This document shows, in pieces, positions 43,983 to 52,461 of a DNA stretch of 64,000 nucleotides. Numbering within the stretch: the first letter of the stretch is position 1; every line of letters starts with the position of its first letter. The position numbers and the translations under genes were made by a program. The notes under the pieces were generated by a model that did not search any database, had not been told where the DNA came from, and saw nothing but the letters and a program-made list of their open reading frames with translations. The stretch is from Sphingopyxis sp. QXT-31 (GTDB taxonomy: Bacteria; Pseudomonadota; Alphaproteobacteria; Sphingomonadales; Sphingomonadaceae): NCBI RefSeq assembly GCF_001984035.1, contig NZ_CP019449.1, positions 124,001-188,000 on the forward strand, written 5' to 3'.

Positions 43983-44411
43983 ATGGCCTATCTTGCCGTC
44001 AACGAAGCGCTCGACTTCGCGCCCATCCCTTCTCGGGCCTCGCTCTCCCGGGTCGCCGCCCTTGCCCCCGTGGCGGCCCCCGCGGCGCCGAAAGCCAAAC
44101 CCGCTGGCTTTTCGGCGCTCGAATGGTCGGTCGTAATGCTCGCGCGTCACGACCGGCCATCATCGCTCCGCGAACCCGGCCGCGTCGGCAAGCTGCTCGG
44201 CGCGATCTTCGGCGACAGCTACAACCGCCGCCTCGCCGACCCGCGGCTCGAAGCGCTGCGCCGCATGGCGGTGCTGACCTGGCACCATGGCTATGCCGTG
44301 ACCTCGGGCCAGATCGGCGATTTCCTCGCCGCCGGCTTTACCACCGACCATTATGACCTGCTCGGCCGCCGCGTCGCCGAAGTGCTCAGCAGCCGCCTCT
44401 TCCGAAAGTAA
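43983..44411 (+). CDS. Hypothetical protein leading the RND efflux operon
   Basis: 142 residues, no signal peptide and no membrane helix. The Ala/Pro-rich N-terminal third (residues 15-45) is followed by a folded part with ALEWSVVMLARHDRPSSLRE, LRRMAVLTWHHGYAVTSGQI and DHYDLLGRRVAEVLSSRLFR. I do not recognise it. AAGGAGGAACC before ATG 43983 is a strong ribosome binding site. It lies between the TetR-controlled promoter and the pump genes, five bases before the adaptor gene, so it is co-expressed with the pump. Confidence 0.75.
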   Translation: MAYLAVNEALDFAPIPSRASLSRVAALAPVAAPAAPKAKPAGFSALEWSVVMLARHDRPSSLREPGRVGKLLGAIFGDSYNRRLADPRLEALRRMAVLTWHHGYAVTSGQIGDFLAAGFTTDHYDLLGRRVAEVLSSRLFRK

Positions 44412-44416
44412 GACCC

Positions 44417-45709
44417 ATGAACATGCTCTCCCCCTTCGACCGCGCGAAAGCGCGGGAAGTCGAACTCGCCCCCGGAACCGCCACGCCTGCCAAGACCCCG
44501 AGCCGCTGGCGTCGCCGGGCGCTGATCGGCCTGCCGATCGCGCTCGTCGTCGCGGGCGGCTATGTGCTCTCGACGCGCGACAATGCCGCGGTCGCCGCGC
44601 CGCCGCTGCCGGTCGTCACCGTCGCCGCGCCGCTGGTGCGCGAGATCACCGAATGGGACGATTATGTCGGCCGCTTCGAGGCGAGCCGCGCGGTCGAGGT
44701 GCGCCCGCGCGTCTCGGGCCAGCTCGTCGGCGTGCATTTCACCGACGGCCAGATCGTCCGCAAGGGGCAATTGCTCTTCACGATCGACGCGCGTCCGTTC
44801 AACGCCGCGCTCGCCGAGGCGCGCGCCGACGCCGCGAGCGCGCGCAGCGACCTCGAACTCGCGCGCGTCAACCTCGCGCGCGCCAACCGGCTGATCGCCG
44901 ACGAAGCGGTGTCGCAGAGCGACCTCGACCAGCTCAATGCCCGCGTCCGCGCCGCCTCGGCGGCGCTCGCGGCGGCCGACGCCCGCGTCCGCTCGCGCTC
45001 GCTCGACGTCGAATTCACCCAGGTGCGCGCGCCGATCGGCGGCCGCATCTCCGACCGCCGCGTCGACTCGGGCAACCTCGTCGCGGCGGGCGAGGGGGCA
45101 GGCGGCAGCCTGCTGACGACGATCAACGCGCTCGACCCGATCTATTTCAACTTCGACAGCTCGGAGGCCTTGTTCCTGAAGGCGCAGCGCGAGCGCCAGG
45201 CCGGCGGCGCCGCGGCGCAGCAGGTCGAGATCCGCCTGCAGGACGAAAGCGACTATCGCTGGAAGGGCCGCGTCGATTTCTCCGACAATGCGATCAACGC
45301 CAATTCGGGCACGCTGCGCGTCCGCGCGGTGATCGACAATCCCGGCAATTTCCTGACCCCCGGCATGTTCGGCAATATGCGCCTCGCGCAGGGCGGCACG
45401 GTGTCGGCGCTGCTCGTCCCCGACGCCGCGGTGCGCACCGACCAGGCGCGCAAGCAGCTGTTCGTCGTCGGCAAGGACGGCACGGTCGCCGCGCGCCCGG
45501 TCGAGACCGGTCCGCTCGTCGCCGGTCTCCGCGTCATCCGCTCGGGGCTGAAAGCCGGCGACCGAGTGGTCGTCCAGGGCATCCAGTTCGCCCAGCCGGG
45601 CGCCAAGGTGACCGCCAAGCCAACGACCATCCAGCCCAAGGCCGCGCCCGCCGCGCCGGTGGGGGCGAGCCAGCCGCCCGCCGCGTCGCAGGCGACGCTC
45701 ACGCCCTAA
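44417..45709 (+). CDS. RND efflux periplasmic adaptor (membrane fusion protein)
   Basis: 430 residues. An N-terminal membrane anchor (LIGLPIALVVAGGYVLST) is followed by the lipoyl half-motif VEVRPRVSGQLVGVHFTDGQ with IVRKGQLLFTIDARPFNAAL, a helical hairpin (about residues 120-195), a second lipoyl half, and a beta-barrel/MP domain ending in a Pro/Ala tail. It links the RND pump to the outer-membrane channel. The order hypothetical-adaptor-pump-channel is conserved for HAE1-type tripartite systems. Confidence 0.95.
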   Translation: MNMLSPFDRAKAREVELAPGTATPAKTPSRWRRRALIGLPIALVVAGGYVLSTRDNAAVAAPPLPVVTVAAPLVREITEWDDYVGRFEASRAVEVRPRVSGQLVGVHFTDGQIVRKGQLLFTIDARPFNAALAEARADAASARSDLELARVNLARANRLIADEAVSQSDLDQLNARVRAASAALAAADARVRSRSLDVEFTQVRAPIGGRISDRRVDSGNLVAAGEGAGGSLLTTINALDPIYFNFDSSEALFLKAQRERQAGGAAAQQVEIRLQDESDYRWKGRVDFSDNAINANSGTLRVRAVIDNPGNFLTPGMFGNMRLAQGGTVSALLVPDAAVRTDQARKQLFVVGKDGTVAARPVETGPLVAGLRVIRSGLKAGDRVVVQGIQFAQPGAKVTAKPTTIQPKAAPAAPVGASQPPAASQATLTP

Positions 45710-45802
45710 TCCGCGACCCGCGCCGGAGTCCTCTCCGGCGCGGCCTCGCCCACTCCGATCAAACCATCTTGCCGGCCCCCACCCGGGCCGAGGAGGCTCG
45801 CC

Positions 45803-48800
45803 ATGCGTCTCAGCCATTTCTTCATTCGCCGCCCGATCTTCGCGGGCGTGATCGCGATCATCATCACGATCGTCGGCGCCTTCGCCTATTTCGGGCTGCC
45901 GGTGTCGCAATTCCCCGCGGTGGTCCCGCCGACGGTGACGGTCAGCGCCAATTACCCCGGCGCCTCGGCCGAGACCGTCGCCGACACCGTCGCCGCGCCG
46001 ATCGAGCAGCAGATCAACGGCGTCGACAATATGCTCTACCAGTCGTCGCAATCGACCGGCGACGGGCGGGTGACGATCACCGTCACCTTCAAGCTCGGCA
46101 CCGACCTCGATACCGCGCAGGTGCTCGTGCAGAACCGCGTCGCGCTTGCCGAACCAAGCCTGCCCGAGGAAGTGCGGCGGCAGGGCGTCGTCGTGCGCAA
46201 GACCTCGCCCTCGTGGCTGATGGCGGTCAACGTCCTCTCGCCCGACGGCTCGCTCGATCGCAGCTATGTCTCCAACTATGCGCTGACCCAGCTCAAGGAC
46301 CGCTTGACCCGCGTCGACGGCATCGGCGACGTCCAGGTCTTCGGCGCGCGCGACTATGCGATGCGCGTGTGGATCGACCCCGGCCGCGCTGCCGCGCTCA
46401 ATCTCACCGCGGGCGACATCGTCACCGCGCTGCGCGAACAGAATGTCCAGGTCGCCGCCGGTACCGTCGGCCAGCCGCCCTTCGACACCGGCGCCGCGCA
46501 CCAGCTCAGCGTCGAAACGCAGGGCCGTTTCAAGACCGCGGGCGAATTCGCGAACATCATCGTGCGCACCGCGCCCGACGGCGCGATCACGCGGCTGAGC
46601 GACGTCGCGCGCGTCGAACTGGGGGCCGAGGATTATGGCGTCAACGCCTATCTCTCGGGCCAGGATTCGATCATCATGGGTATCACCCAGCGCCCGGGCA
46701 CCAACGCGCTCGCCGCCGCCGAGGGGATCAAGGCGCAGCTCGCCGAGGCGTCGAAGAGCTTCCCCAAGGGCCTCGAATACAAGATCATCTGGAACCCGAC
46801 CGAATTCATCAGCGAATCGATGGCGGCGGTGCAGGCGACCCTGATCGAGGCGATGCTGCTCGTCGTCCTCGTGATCCTCGTCTTCCTGCAGAGCTGGCGC
46901 GCCGCGATCATCCCGATCATCGCCATTCCCGTGTCGCTGATCGGCACCTTCGCGGTGCTCGCCGCGCTCGGTTACTCGCTCAACACGCTGTCGATGTTCG
47001 GGCTGGTGCTCGCGATCGGCATCGTCGTCGACGACGCGATCGTTGTGGTCGAGAATGTCGAGCGCAATATGGAGCACGGCCTGTCCCCACGCGAAGCCGC
47101 GCACACCTCGATGGACGAGGTGTCGGGCGCGCTCGTCGCGATCGTGCTCGTGCTCTGCGCGGTGTTCGTGCCGACGACCTTCCTCACCGGCATCACCGGC
47201 GAATTCTACCGTCAGTTTGCGGTGACGATCGCCACCGCCACCGTGATCTCGCTCATCCTCTCGCTCACCCTGTCGCCCGCGCTCGCCGCGATGCTCCTCC
47301 GCCCGCGCGCCATCGAGGCGCCCGCGTCGGGATGGCGCCGCTACGCCTGGCAGGCGGGCGACAAGTTCAACCGCAGCTTCGACCGGCTGAGCGACTGGTA
47401 CGCCGATACGGCGCGGCGCATCGTCGCCGCGCCGCGCAAGGCGCTCGCTACCTATGGCGGGCTGATCGCCGCGACCGCCGCGATCTTCTGGGCCACCCCC
47501 GCGGGCTTCGTCCCCGCGCAGGACCAGGGCTATGCGCTCGCCGCGGTCCAGCTCCCCCCGGGCAGCTCGATCCAGCAGACCGACGCGGTGCTCAAGAAGG
47601 TGGTGAAGAAGCTGCTCGAGGTGCCCGGCACCGAGGCGGCGGTGATGTTCGCGGGCTTCGACGGCGCCTCGGGCACCCAGGCGTCGAACGCCGGCGCCGC
47701 CTATGTCACCTTCAAGCCCTTCGCCGAGCGCGCGGGCACCGACCGCACCGAGGCGAATATCGAGAATGACATGCGCGCGGCGCTCGCCGACGTGAACGAC
47801 GCCTTCGTCTTCGTCATCCCGCCGCCGGTCATCCAGGGCATCGGCAACGGCGGCGGTTACCGCATGATCGTGCAGGACCGCAGCGACGCCGGTTATCAGG
47901 CGCTCGAACAGGCGGGCGGCCAGCTGATCGGCGCCGCGCACCAGCAGCGCCAGCTCGCCAACGTCTTCACCCTCTACAACACCGCGACGCCGCGCGTATA
48001 TGCCGACATCGACCGCGCCAAGTCCGACATGCTCGGGGTGCCGCCGGCGCGCGTGTTCGAGGCGCTGCAGGTCTATCTCGGCTCGGCCTATGTCAACGAC
48101 TTCAACCTGCTCGGGCGCACCTTCCGCGTCACCGCGCAGGCCGATGCAGCGGCGCGCGACGATCCGGCGGACATCGCGCAGCTGAAGACGCGCTCGAACA
48201 GTGGCGAGATGGTGCCACTCGGCGCGGTCGCGACCTTCAGCGACCGGACCGGCCCCTATCGCGTCACCCGCTACAACCTCTTCCCCGCGGTCGAGGTCGA
48301 TGGCGAGACCGCGCCGGGCTATTCGACCGGCCAGGCTATTTCGGTGATGGACAAGGTTGCCGAGGATCTGCCCGCGGGCTTCGCGGCCGAATGGACCGAC
48401 CTCGCCTTCCAGCAGAAGGCGGCGGGCAATGTCGCCGCGCTGATCTTCGCGCTGTCGGTGGTGTTCGTCTTCCTCGTCCTCGCCGCGCAGTTCGAAAGCC
48501 TGACGCTGCCGCTCGCGATCATCCTGATCGTGCCGATGACCCTGCTCGCCGCGATGGCGGGGGTGAACGTCAGGGGTCTCGATAACAATATCCTGACCCA
48601 GATCGGCCTCATCGTGCTCATCGCGCTCGCCGCGAAAAATGCGATCCTGATCGTCGAATTCGCCAAGCAGGCCGAGGAACGCGGCGCGAGCATCGTCGAG
48701 GCGGCGGTGGCGGCGGCACGGGCGCGGCTTCGCCCGATCCTGATGACCAGCTTCGCCTTCATCCTCGGCGTCGCGCCGCTCGTCTGGGCTTCGGGCCCGG

Positions 48801-48979
48801 GCTACGAGCTGCGCCAGGCGCTCGGCACCGCGGTCTTCTACGGAATGATCGGGGTCACCTTCTTCGGGCTCGTCTACACGCCCAGCTTCTATGTCGTCTG
48901 CCGCACGCTCGGCGACCGCCTCGCCGCTCGCCGCGGCCGCGGTAGCGCCGCCGATCCCGTGCTGCAGCCCGCCGAATAA
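45803..48979 (+). CDS. RND multidrug efflux permease (HAE1 family)
   Basis: 1058 residues, the full length of AcrB-like pumps. The N-terminus FFIRRPIFAGVIAIIITIVG is typical. Proton-relay residues are present: the Asp pair in GIVVDDAIVVVENVERNM and the Lys in AAKNAILIVEFAK. The porter-domain loops are complete (e.g. QLPPGSSIQQTDAVLKKV). It exports hydrophobic compounds by proton antiport as a trimer in the inner membrane. Substrates cannot be read from sequence. GAGGAGG lies ahead of ATG 45803, after a 93-base gap. Confidence 0.97.
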   Translation: MRLSHFFIRRPIFAGVIAIIITIVGAFAYFGLPVSQFPAVVPPTVTVSANYPGASAETVADTVAAPIEQQINGVDNMLYQSSQSTGDGRVTITVTFKLGTDLDTAQVLVQNRVALAEPSLPEEVRRQGVVVRKTSPSWLMAVNVLSPDGSLDRSYVSNYALTQLKDRLTRVDGIGDVQVFGARDYAMRVWIDPGRAAALNLTAGDIVTALREQNVQVAAGTVGQPPFDTGAAHQLSVETQGRFKTAGEFANIIVRTAPDGAITRLSDVARVELGAEDYGVNAYLSGQDSIIMGITQRPGTNALAAAEGIKAQLAEASKSFPKGLEYKIIWNPTEFISESMAAVQATLIEAMLLVVLVILVFLQSWRAAIIPIIAIPVSLIGTFAVLAALGYSLNTLSMFGLVLAIGIVVDDAIVVVENVERNMEHGLSPREAAHTSMDEVSGALVAIVLVLCAVFVPTTFLTGITGEFYRQFAVTIATATVISLILSLTLSPALAAMLLRPRAIEAPASGWRRYAWQAGDKFNRSFDRLSDWYADTARRIVAAPRKALATYGGLIAATAAIFWATPAGFVPAQDQGYALAAVQLPPGSSIQQTDAVLKKVVKKLLEVPGTEAAVMFAGFDGASGTQASNAGAAYVTFKPFAERAGTDRTEANIENDMRAALADVNDAFVFVIPPPVIQGIGNGGGYRMIVQDRSDAGYQALEQAGGQLIGAAHQQRQLANVFTLYNTATPRVYADIDRAKSDMLGVPPARVFEALQVYLGSAYVNDFNLLGRTFRVTAQADAAARDDPADIAQLKTRSNSGEMVPLGAVATFSDRTGPYRVTRYNLFPAVEVDGETAPGYSTGQAISVMDKVAEDLPAGFAAEWTDLAFQQKAAGNVAALIFALSVVFVFLVLAAQFESLTLPLAIILIVPMTLLAAMAGVNVRGLDNNILTQIGLIVLIALAAKNAILIVEFAKQAEERGASIVEAAVAAARARLRPILMTSFAFILGVAPLVWASGPGYELRQALGTAVFYGMIGVTFFGLVYTPSFYVVCRTLGDRLAARRGRGSAADPVLQPAE

Positions 48980-48990
48980 GGAGAAAGCCC

Positions 48991-50391
48991 ATGCGCAATT
49001 TTCTCATCGCCACCGTGTCCGCGTTCACGCTCGCAGCGTGCGCGGTCGGGCCGGACTTCGCCACACCCTCCTCCCCCGTGACGGCGTCCGGCCCCTTCCT
49101 CTCGACGAAAGCCGGGGTCACCACCGCCGCGCCCGCCGACGCCAATTGGTGGCGGCTCTATGACGACCCGGTGCTCGACGGGCTCGTCGCCGACGCGCTC
49201 GCCGCCAACACCGACGTCCGCGTCGCGGTGGCGCGCATCGCCAAGGCGCGCGCCGCCCTGCGCGAAGTCCGCGGCGACCGGCTACCGAGCACCAACCTCA
49301 GCGCCGGCGCCAACTACGGCCGCGTCAGCGAAGGGCAGGTGCCCGCGGGCGCCGACCGCGAGGGGTGGCAGGTCGATGCCGGGCTCACCGTCGGTTACGA
49401 GGTCGACCTCTTCGGCCGCGTCGGCCGCGGGGTCGAGGCCGCGCGCGGCGACCTCGCCGCCGCCGAGGCCGATGCCGATGCGGTGCGCGTGACGATCGTC
49501 GCCGAAACCGCGCGCGCCTATGCCGATGCGGCTTCGTCGGCCGAACGGCTCGCGGTCGCCGAGAAGATCGTCGCGCTGCTCGACCAGTCGGTGAAGCTCA
49601 CCGCGCGCCGCGCCGAGGTCGGGCTGACCACCCGCCTCGACACCGCGCGCGTCGCGGCTTTGCGCAACCAGCGTGCCGCCGACATCCCCGCGATCGCCGC
49701 CGAGCGCGACGCCGCGCTCTTCCGCCTCGCGACGCTCACCGGGCGCACCCCCGCCGACCTGCCGCCGATCGCCGCCGCGCGCACCACGACCTTGCGCCTC
49801 GACCAGCCGATCCCGGTCGGCGACGGCGCCGCCCTTCTCGCACGCCGCCCCGACGTCGCCGCCGCCGAGCGCCGCCTCGCCGCCGCGACCGCGCGCATCG
49901 GTGTCGCGACCGCCGACCTCTATCCGAAGGTCACGCTCGGCGCCTCGGTCGGTCAGACCAGCAGCGGCCTCGGCGACCTGTTCGGCGGCGGCCCGCTGCG
50001 CTGGCTGCTCGGCCCGCTGATCAGCTGGAACTTCCTCAACCAGGAAGCGACGCGCGCGCGCATCGAGGGGGCCGAGGCCGATACCCAGGCCGCGCTCGCG
50101 ACCTTCGACGGCACCGTGCTCCGCGCGCTCGAGGAGACCGAGACTGCGCTCTCGGGCTACGCCCACATGCTCGACCGGCGCACCGCGCTGCAATCGGCGC
50201 GCGACGAAGCGCAGGTCGCGGTCCGCATCACCCGCGCCCAGCAGCGCGAAGGCGCGATCGACGGCCTCGCCGCGCTCGACGCCGAGCGCACCTTCGCCGA
50301 AGCCGAGGGCGCGCTGGCGCTGGCCGACGCCCGCATCGCCGACGCGCAGGTCGACCTGTTCCGCGCGCTGGGCGGGCGGTGGGATAGCTGA
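48991..50391 (+). CDS. Outer-membrane efflux channel lipoprotein (NodT family)
   Basis: 466 residues. A lipoprotein signal ends in the lipobox LAAC (Cys at about residue 17), followed by AVGPDFATP as in NodT/OprM channels. Two repeats of the outer membrane factor fold are seen, e.g. NWWRLYDDPVLDGLVADALA and LLARRPDVAAAERRLAAATA. It forms the trimeric exit duct of the pump. A repeat begins four bases after the stop and may end the operon. Confidence 0.95.
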   Translation: MRNFLIATVSAFTLAACAVGPDFATPSSPVTASGPFLSTKAGVTTAAPADANWWRLYDDPVLDGLVADALAANTDVRVAVARIAKARAALREVRGDRLPSTNLSAGANYGRVSEGQVPAGADREGWQVDAGLTVGYEVDLFGRVGRGVEAARGDLAAAEADADAVRVTIVAETARAYADAASSAERLAVAEKIVALLDQSVKLTARRAEVGLTTRLDTARVAALRNQRAADIPAIAAERDAALFRLATLTGRTPADLPPIAAARTTTLRLDQPIPVGDGAALLARRPDVAAAERRLAAATARIGVATADLYPKVTLGASVGQTSSGLGDLFGGGPLRWLLGPLISWNFLNQEATRARIEGAEADTQAALATFDGTVLRALEETETALSGYAHMLDRRTALQSARDEAQVAVRITRAQQREGAIDGLAALDAERTFAEAEGALALADARIADAQVDLFRALGGRWDS

Positions 50392-50394
50392 AAA

Positions 50395-50523
50395 AGCCCT
50401 CCCCTTCAGGGGAGGGCAACGAGACTTGGCAGCTTGCTGCCTAGTCGCAGCGGGTGGGGGCCAGCGGCGTTACGCTACGCTGCGGACCCCCACCCCAACC
50501 CCACCCCTGAAGGGGAGGGGCTT
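50395..50523. repeat. Palindromic intergenic repeat (170-bp family relative) after the efflux operon
   Basis: The outer arms AGCCCTCCCCTTCAGGGG and CCCCTGAAGGGGAGGGGCT are complementary, with inner GGGTGGGGG versus CCCCCACCC. It shares TTGGCAGCTTGCTGCCTAG with the 170-bp copies. It probably doubles as a terminator. The remaining 50524-50728 shows no gene; it is GC-rich leader sequence for the next operon. Confidence 0.88.
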
Positions 50524-50728
50524 CTAAAAAAATTTGCGCCCCGCATCCAAACCTCATCCCCGCACCGTCTACTCCCTGACCGGCCCATACCGCCGGTCCT
50601 TGCGGCGGCCTCGATGCGGGCCGTCGGCGGGCAGCCGCTCTCCCCGGGGCGCCCCGCCAGACCGGCCTTGCCCGCGGCCGCCGCCTGTGGTTTCACCATG
50701 CCCCCGGGGCATGCAGGGAGGGTAAACT

Positions 50729-51373
50729 ATGTTCCAGATTTTGGCCGCAACGCAGGCCGCCGCCACTGCCGCCGCCCCGCCGGCCGCCGCGCCCGCCGCC
50801 GCGGTCGCCGTCCCGGTCACCGTGCCCGCGCAGGCGATGCCTGCACAGGTGATCAGCCCCGCCGACGTCGCCGCCTATATCGACCCGCGCGATATCGCGG
50901 CCTATCTGCCGGCGCCGCCGCCGACCACCGAATTCGTTGCGGTCAGCGACAGCTTCTTCCGTCTGATGGAAAACATCACGATGGTGGCGCTGTTCGTCGT
51001 CGGCTTTTTCCTCGTCTCGCGGCTGATCCACGCGTGGATGATGCACCGCTCGATCCGCCGCGCGCTCGAGGCGAAATCGGACGCGGTCGCCCCGCTGATC
51101 GAAAAGCTCAACAAGCCCTATGAACATCTCGGCCCGTGGAAGGCCAGCAGCAGCACCGCGAACACCGCCAGCAACGAGGACCGCAACGGGCTCGTGCTGC
51201 TCGCGATCGGCCTCGCCATGGCGGGTTTCGGGCTGATCCAGGGCGACGGACAGACGATCCGCGAGGCCGGCGGCGCCGCGCTCTTCCCCGCCTTCGTCGG
51301 CATCGCGCTGCTGGTCCGCCGCCGCCTCGCGCGCGCGGCCGCCGCCGAGGACCGCGCTGCGGACCTCGGATGA
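50729..51373 (+). CDS. Membrane protein upstream of the ECF sigma gene, DUF6249-like
   Basis: 214 residues. An Ala/Pro/Val-rich N-terminal part (no clear signal peptide), one helix around FFRLMENITMVALFVVGFFL, then a charged cytosolic stretch (HRSIRRALEAKSDAV) and two more hydrophobic helices near the C-terminus (NGLVLLAIGLAMAGFGL, AALFPAFVGIALLV). GCAGGGAGGG lies before ATG 50729. It is followed at four bases by an ECF sigma gene, so it may be a sensor or co-regulator; the family name is a guess. Confidence 0.65.
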   Translation: MFQILAATQAAATAAAPPAAAPAAAVAVPVTVPAQAMPAQVISPADVAAYIDPRDIAAYLPAPPPTTEFVAVSDSFFRLMENITMVALFVVGFFLVSRLIHAWMMHRSIRRALEAKSDAVAPLIEKLNKPYEHLGPWKASSSTANTASNEDRNGLVLLAIGLAMAGFGLIQGDGQTIREAGGAALFPAFVGIALLVRRRLARAAAAEDRAADLG

Positions 51374-51377
51374 AAGC

Positions 51378-51911
51378 GTGGCCGATGAGGATTTTGCCCT
51401 CAACCAGCGCGTTGCCGGGGGAGATCGCGCCGCTTTCCAGCTCCTCGTGCTTCGGCACGAGGGGCGTCTGCGCGCCTTCCTTGCGCGCGCCGCGGGCAGC
51501 GAGGCCGACGGCGACGACCTGGCGCAGGAGGCCTTCGTGCGCGCCTGGCGCCGCGCGGGCGATTATCGCGGGCAGGGAAGCTATGCCGCCTGGGTCATGG
51601 GGATCGGCTGGCGCCTCTTCCTCGACCAGCGCCGCACCGCGAAACGCCGCGAAGGTCTGGCCGCGCAGGACGAGGATGCCGTCACCAGCAGCAACCCGCA
51701 CGGCGCGATCGACGCCGCGATCGACGCCGACCGCCTCCTTGCTGGACTGTCGGCAAATGAACGCGCCGCCCTCACCCTCTGCTTCGGCCATGGCTGGTCG
51801 CACGGCGAGGCCGCCGAGATCATGGGCGTGCCGCTCGGCACGCTCAAATCTTTGGTCTTGCGCGGCCGCGCCAAGGCGCAGAGACTGATCGAGGAAGGAG
51901 CCGCGGCATGA
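51378..51911 (+). CDS. ECF-type RNA polymerase sigma factor
   Basis: 177 residues from GTG 51378. Region 2 contains LAQEAFVRAWRRAGDYRGQG (the -10 recognition helix area) and region 4 contains LTLCFGHGWSHGEAAEIMGV and PLGTLKSLVLRGRAKAQRLI, the sigma-70 region 4 HTH. It directs polymerase to a small regulon. It is between two membrane proteins, the second overlapping its stop (ATGA), the usual place for an anti-sigma. Confidence 0.94.
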   Translation: MADEDFALNQRVAGGDRAAFQLLVLRHEGRLRAFLARAAGSEADGDDLAQEAFVRAWRRAGDYRGQGSYAAWVMGIGWRLFLDQRRTAKRREGLAAQDEDAVTSSNPHGAIDAAIDADRLLAGLSANERAALTLCFGHGWSHGEAAEIMGVPLGTLKSLVLRGRAKAQRLIEEGAAA

Positions 51912-52234
51912 CCGGACCCGACGACAGCGCGATGGACGCGATGCTGAGCGCGATGCTGGCGCCGCCGACGCGCGCCGGCGACCGCGCCTTCGCGGTGCAG
52001 GTCGACCGGGCGATCGACGCGCAGGCGGCCTACGCCCGCGCGCGATCGCGCTTCTGGTCCAGCTTCGCCTTCGAGGCGCTCGCCGTCGCGGCTTTGCTCG
52101 CGGGGCTGTGGCTCCTCTCGGGCACGCCGTTGCTCGCGCCGCTCGCCGGCCCCGCGCAATGGGGCTTCGCGCCGCCGCTGCTGCTCGTGCTGCTGCTGTG
52201 GTTCGGCGGCACGCAAAGGCTGCGCAGCGCCTGA
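51908..52234 (+). CDS. Small membrane protein coupled to the ECF sigma factor (possible anti-sigma)
   Basis: 108 residues: an N-terminal soluble segment (MTGPDDSAMDAMLSAMLAPP) with a helical GDRAFAVQVDRAIDAQAAYA, then two hydrophobic helices (residues 50-70 and 78-100). It lacks the zinc HxxxCxxC motif of ZAS anti-sigmas. Overlap with the sigma gene and the membrane topology suggest an anti-sigma role; this is inference from position. Confidence 0.7.
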   Translation: MTGPDDSAMDAMLSAMLAPPTRAGDRAFAVQVDRAIDAQAAYARARSRFWSSFAFEALAVAALLAGLWLLSGTPLLAPLAGPAQWGFAPPLLLVLLLWFGGTQRLRSA

Positions 52235-52246
52235 TCCGCCCAAAAG

Positions 52247-52272
52247 GAAGCCCGCCGGTTTCCCGGCGGGCT
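52247..52272 (+). terminator. Hairpin after the sigma operon
   Basis: AAGCCCGCCGG pairs with CCGGCGGGCTT around TTTC. The flanking bases are not T-rich, so it may be a Rho-independent site of lower efficiency. The gap from 52273 to 52461 holds no gene. Confidence 0.65.
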
Positions 52273-52461
52273 TCAAACGAACAGGATGGTCCCGGCGGGG
52301 CCATCCTGTCCTTGGGTCGCCCCCATGAAATGACCGATTTGACCGCGGCCCGCGCTACCCATATGGGTAGCAGGCGAAGTTTTTTGTCGCCCGCGATTAC
52401 ATATTGATCAGGCGCGTTTTTCCGCCGCTCCCTCCCACCGATCTTCCTGCCGGGGATATCG

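Noticed and set aside
44351..47941. A 1196-codon open frame on the minus strand, and a 1138-codon plus-strand frame at 44353-47769, over the efflux genes
   Set aside because: Both are shadows of the adaptor and pump genes in GC-rich codon-biased DNA; their proteins are Arg/Ala/His-rich with no domain, whereas the pump frames carry full family motifs.
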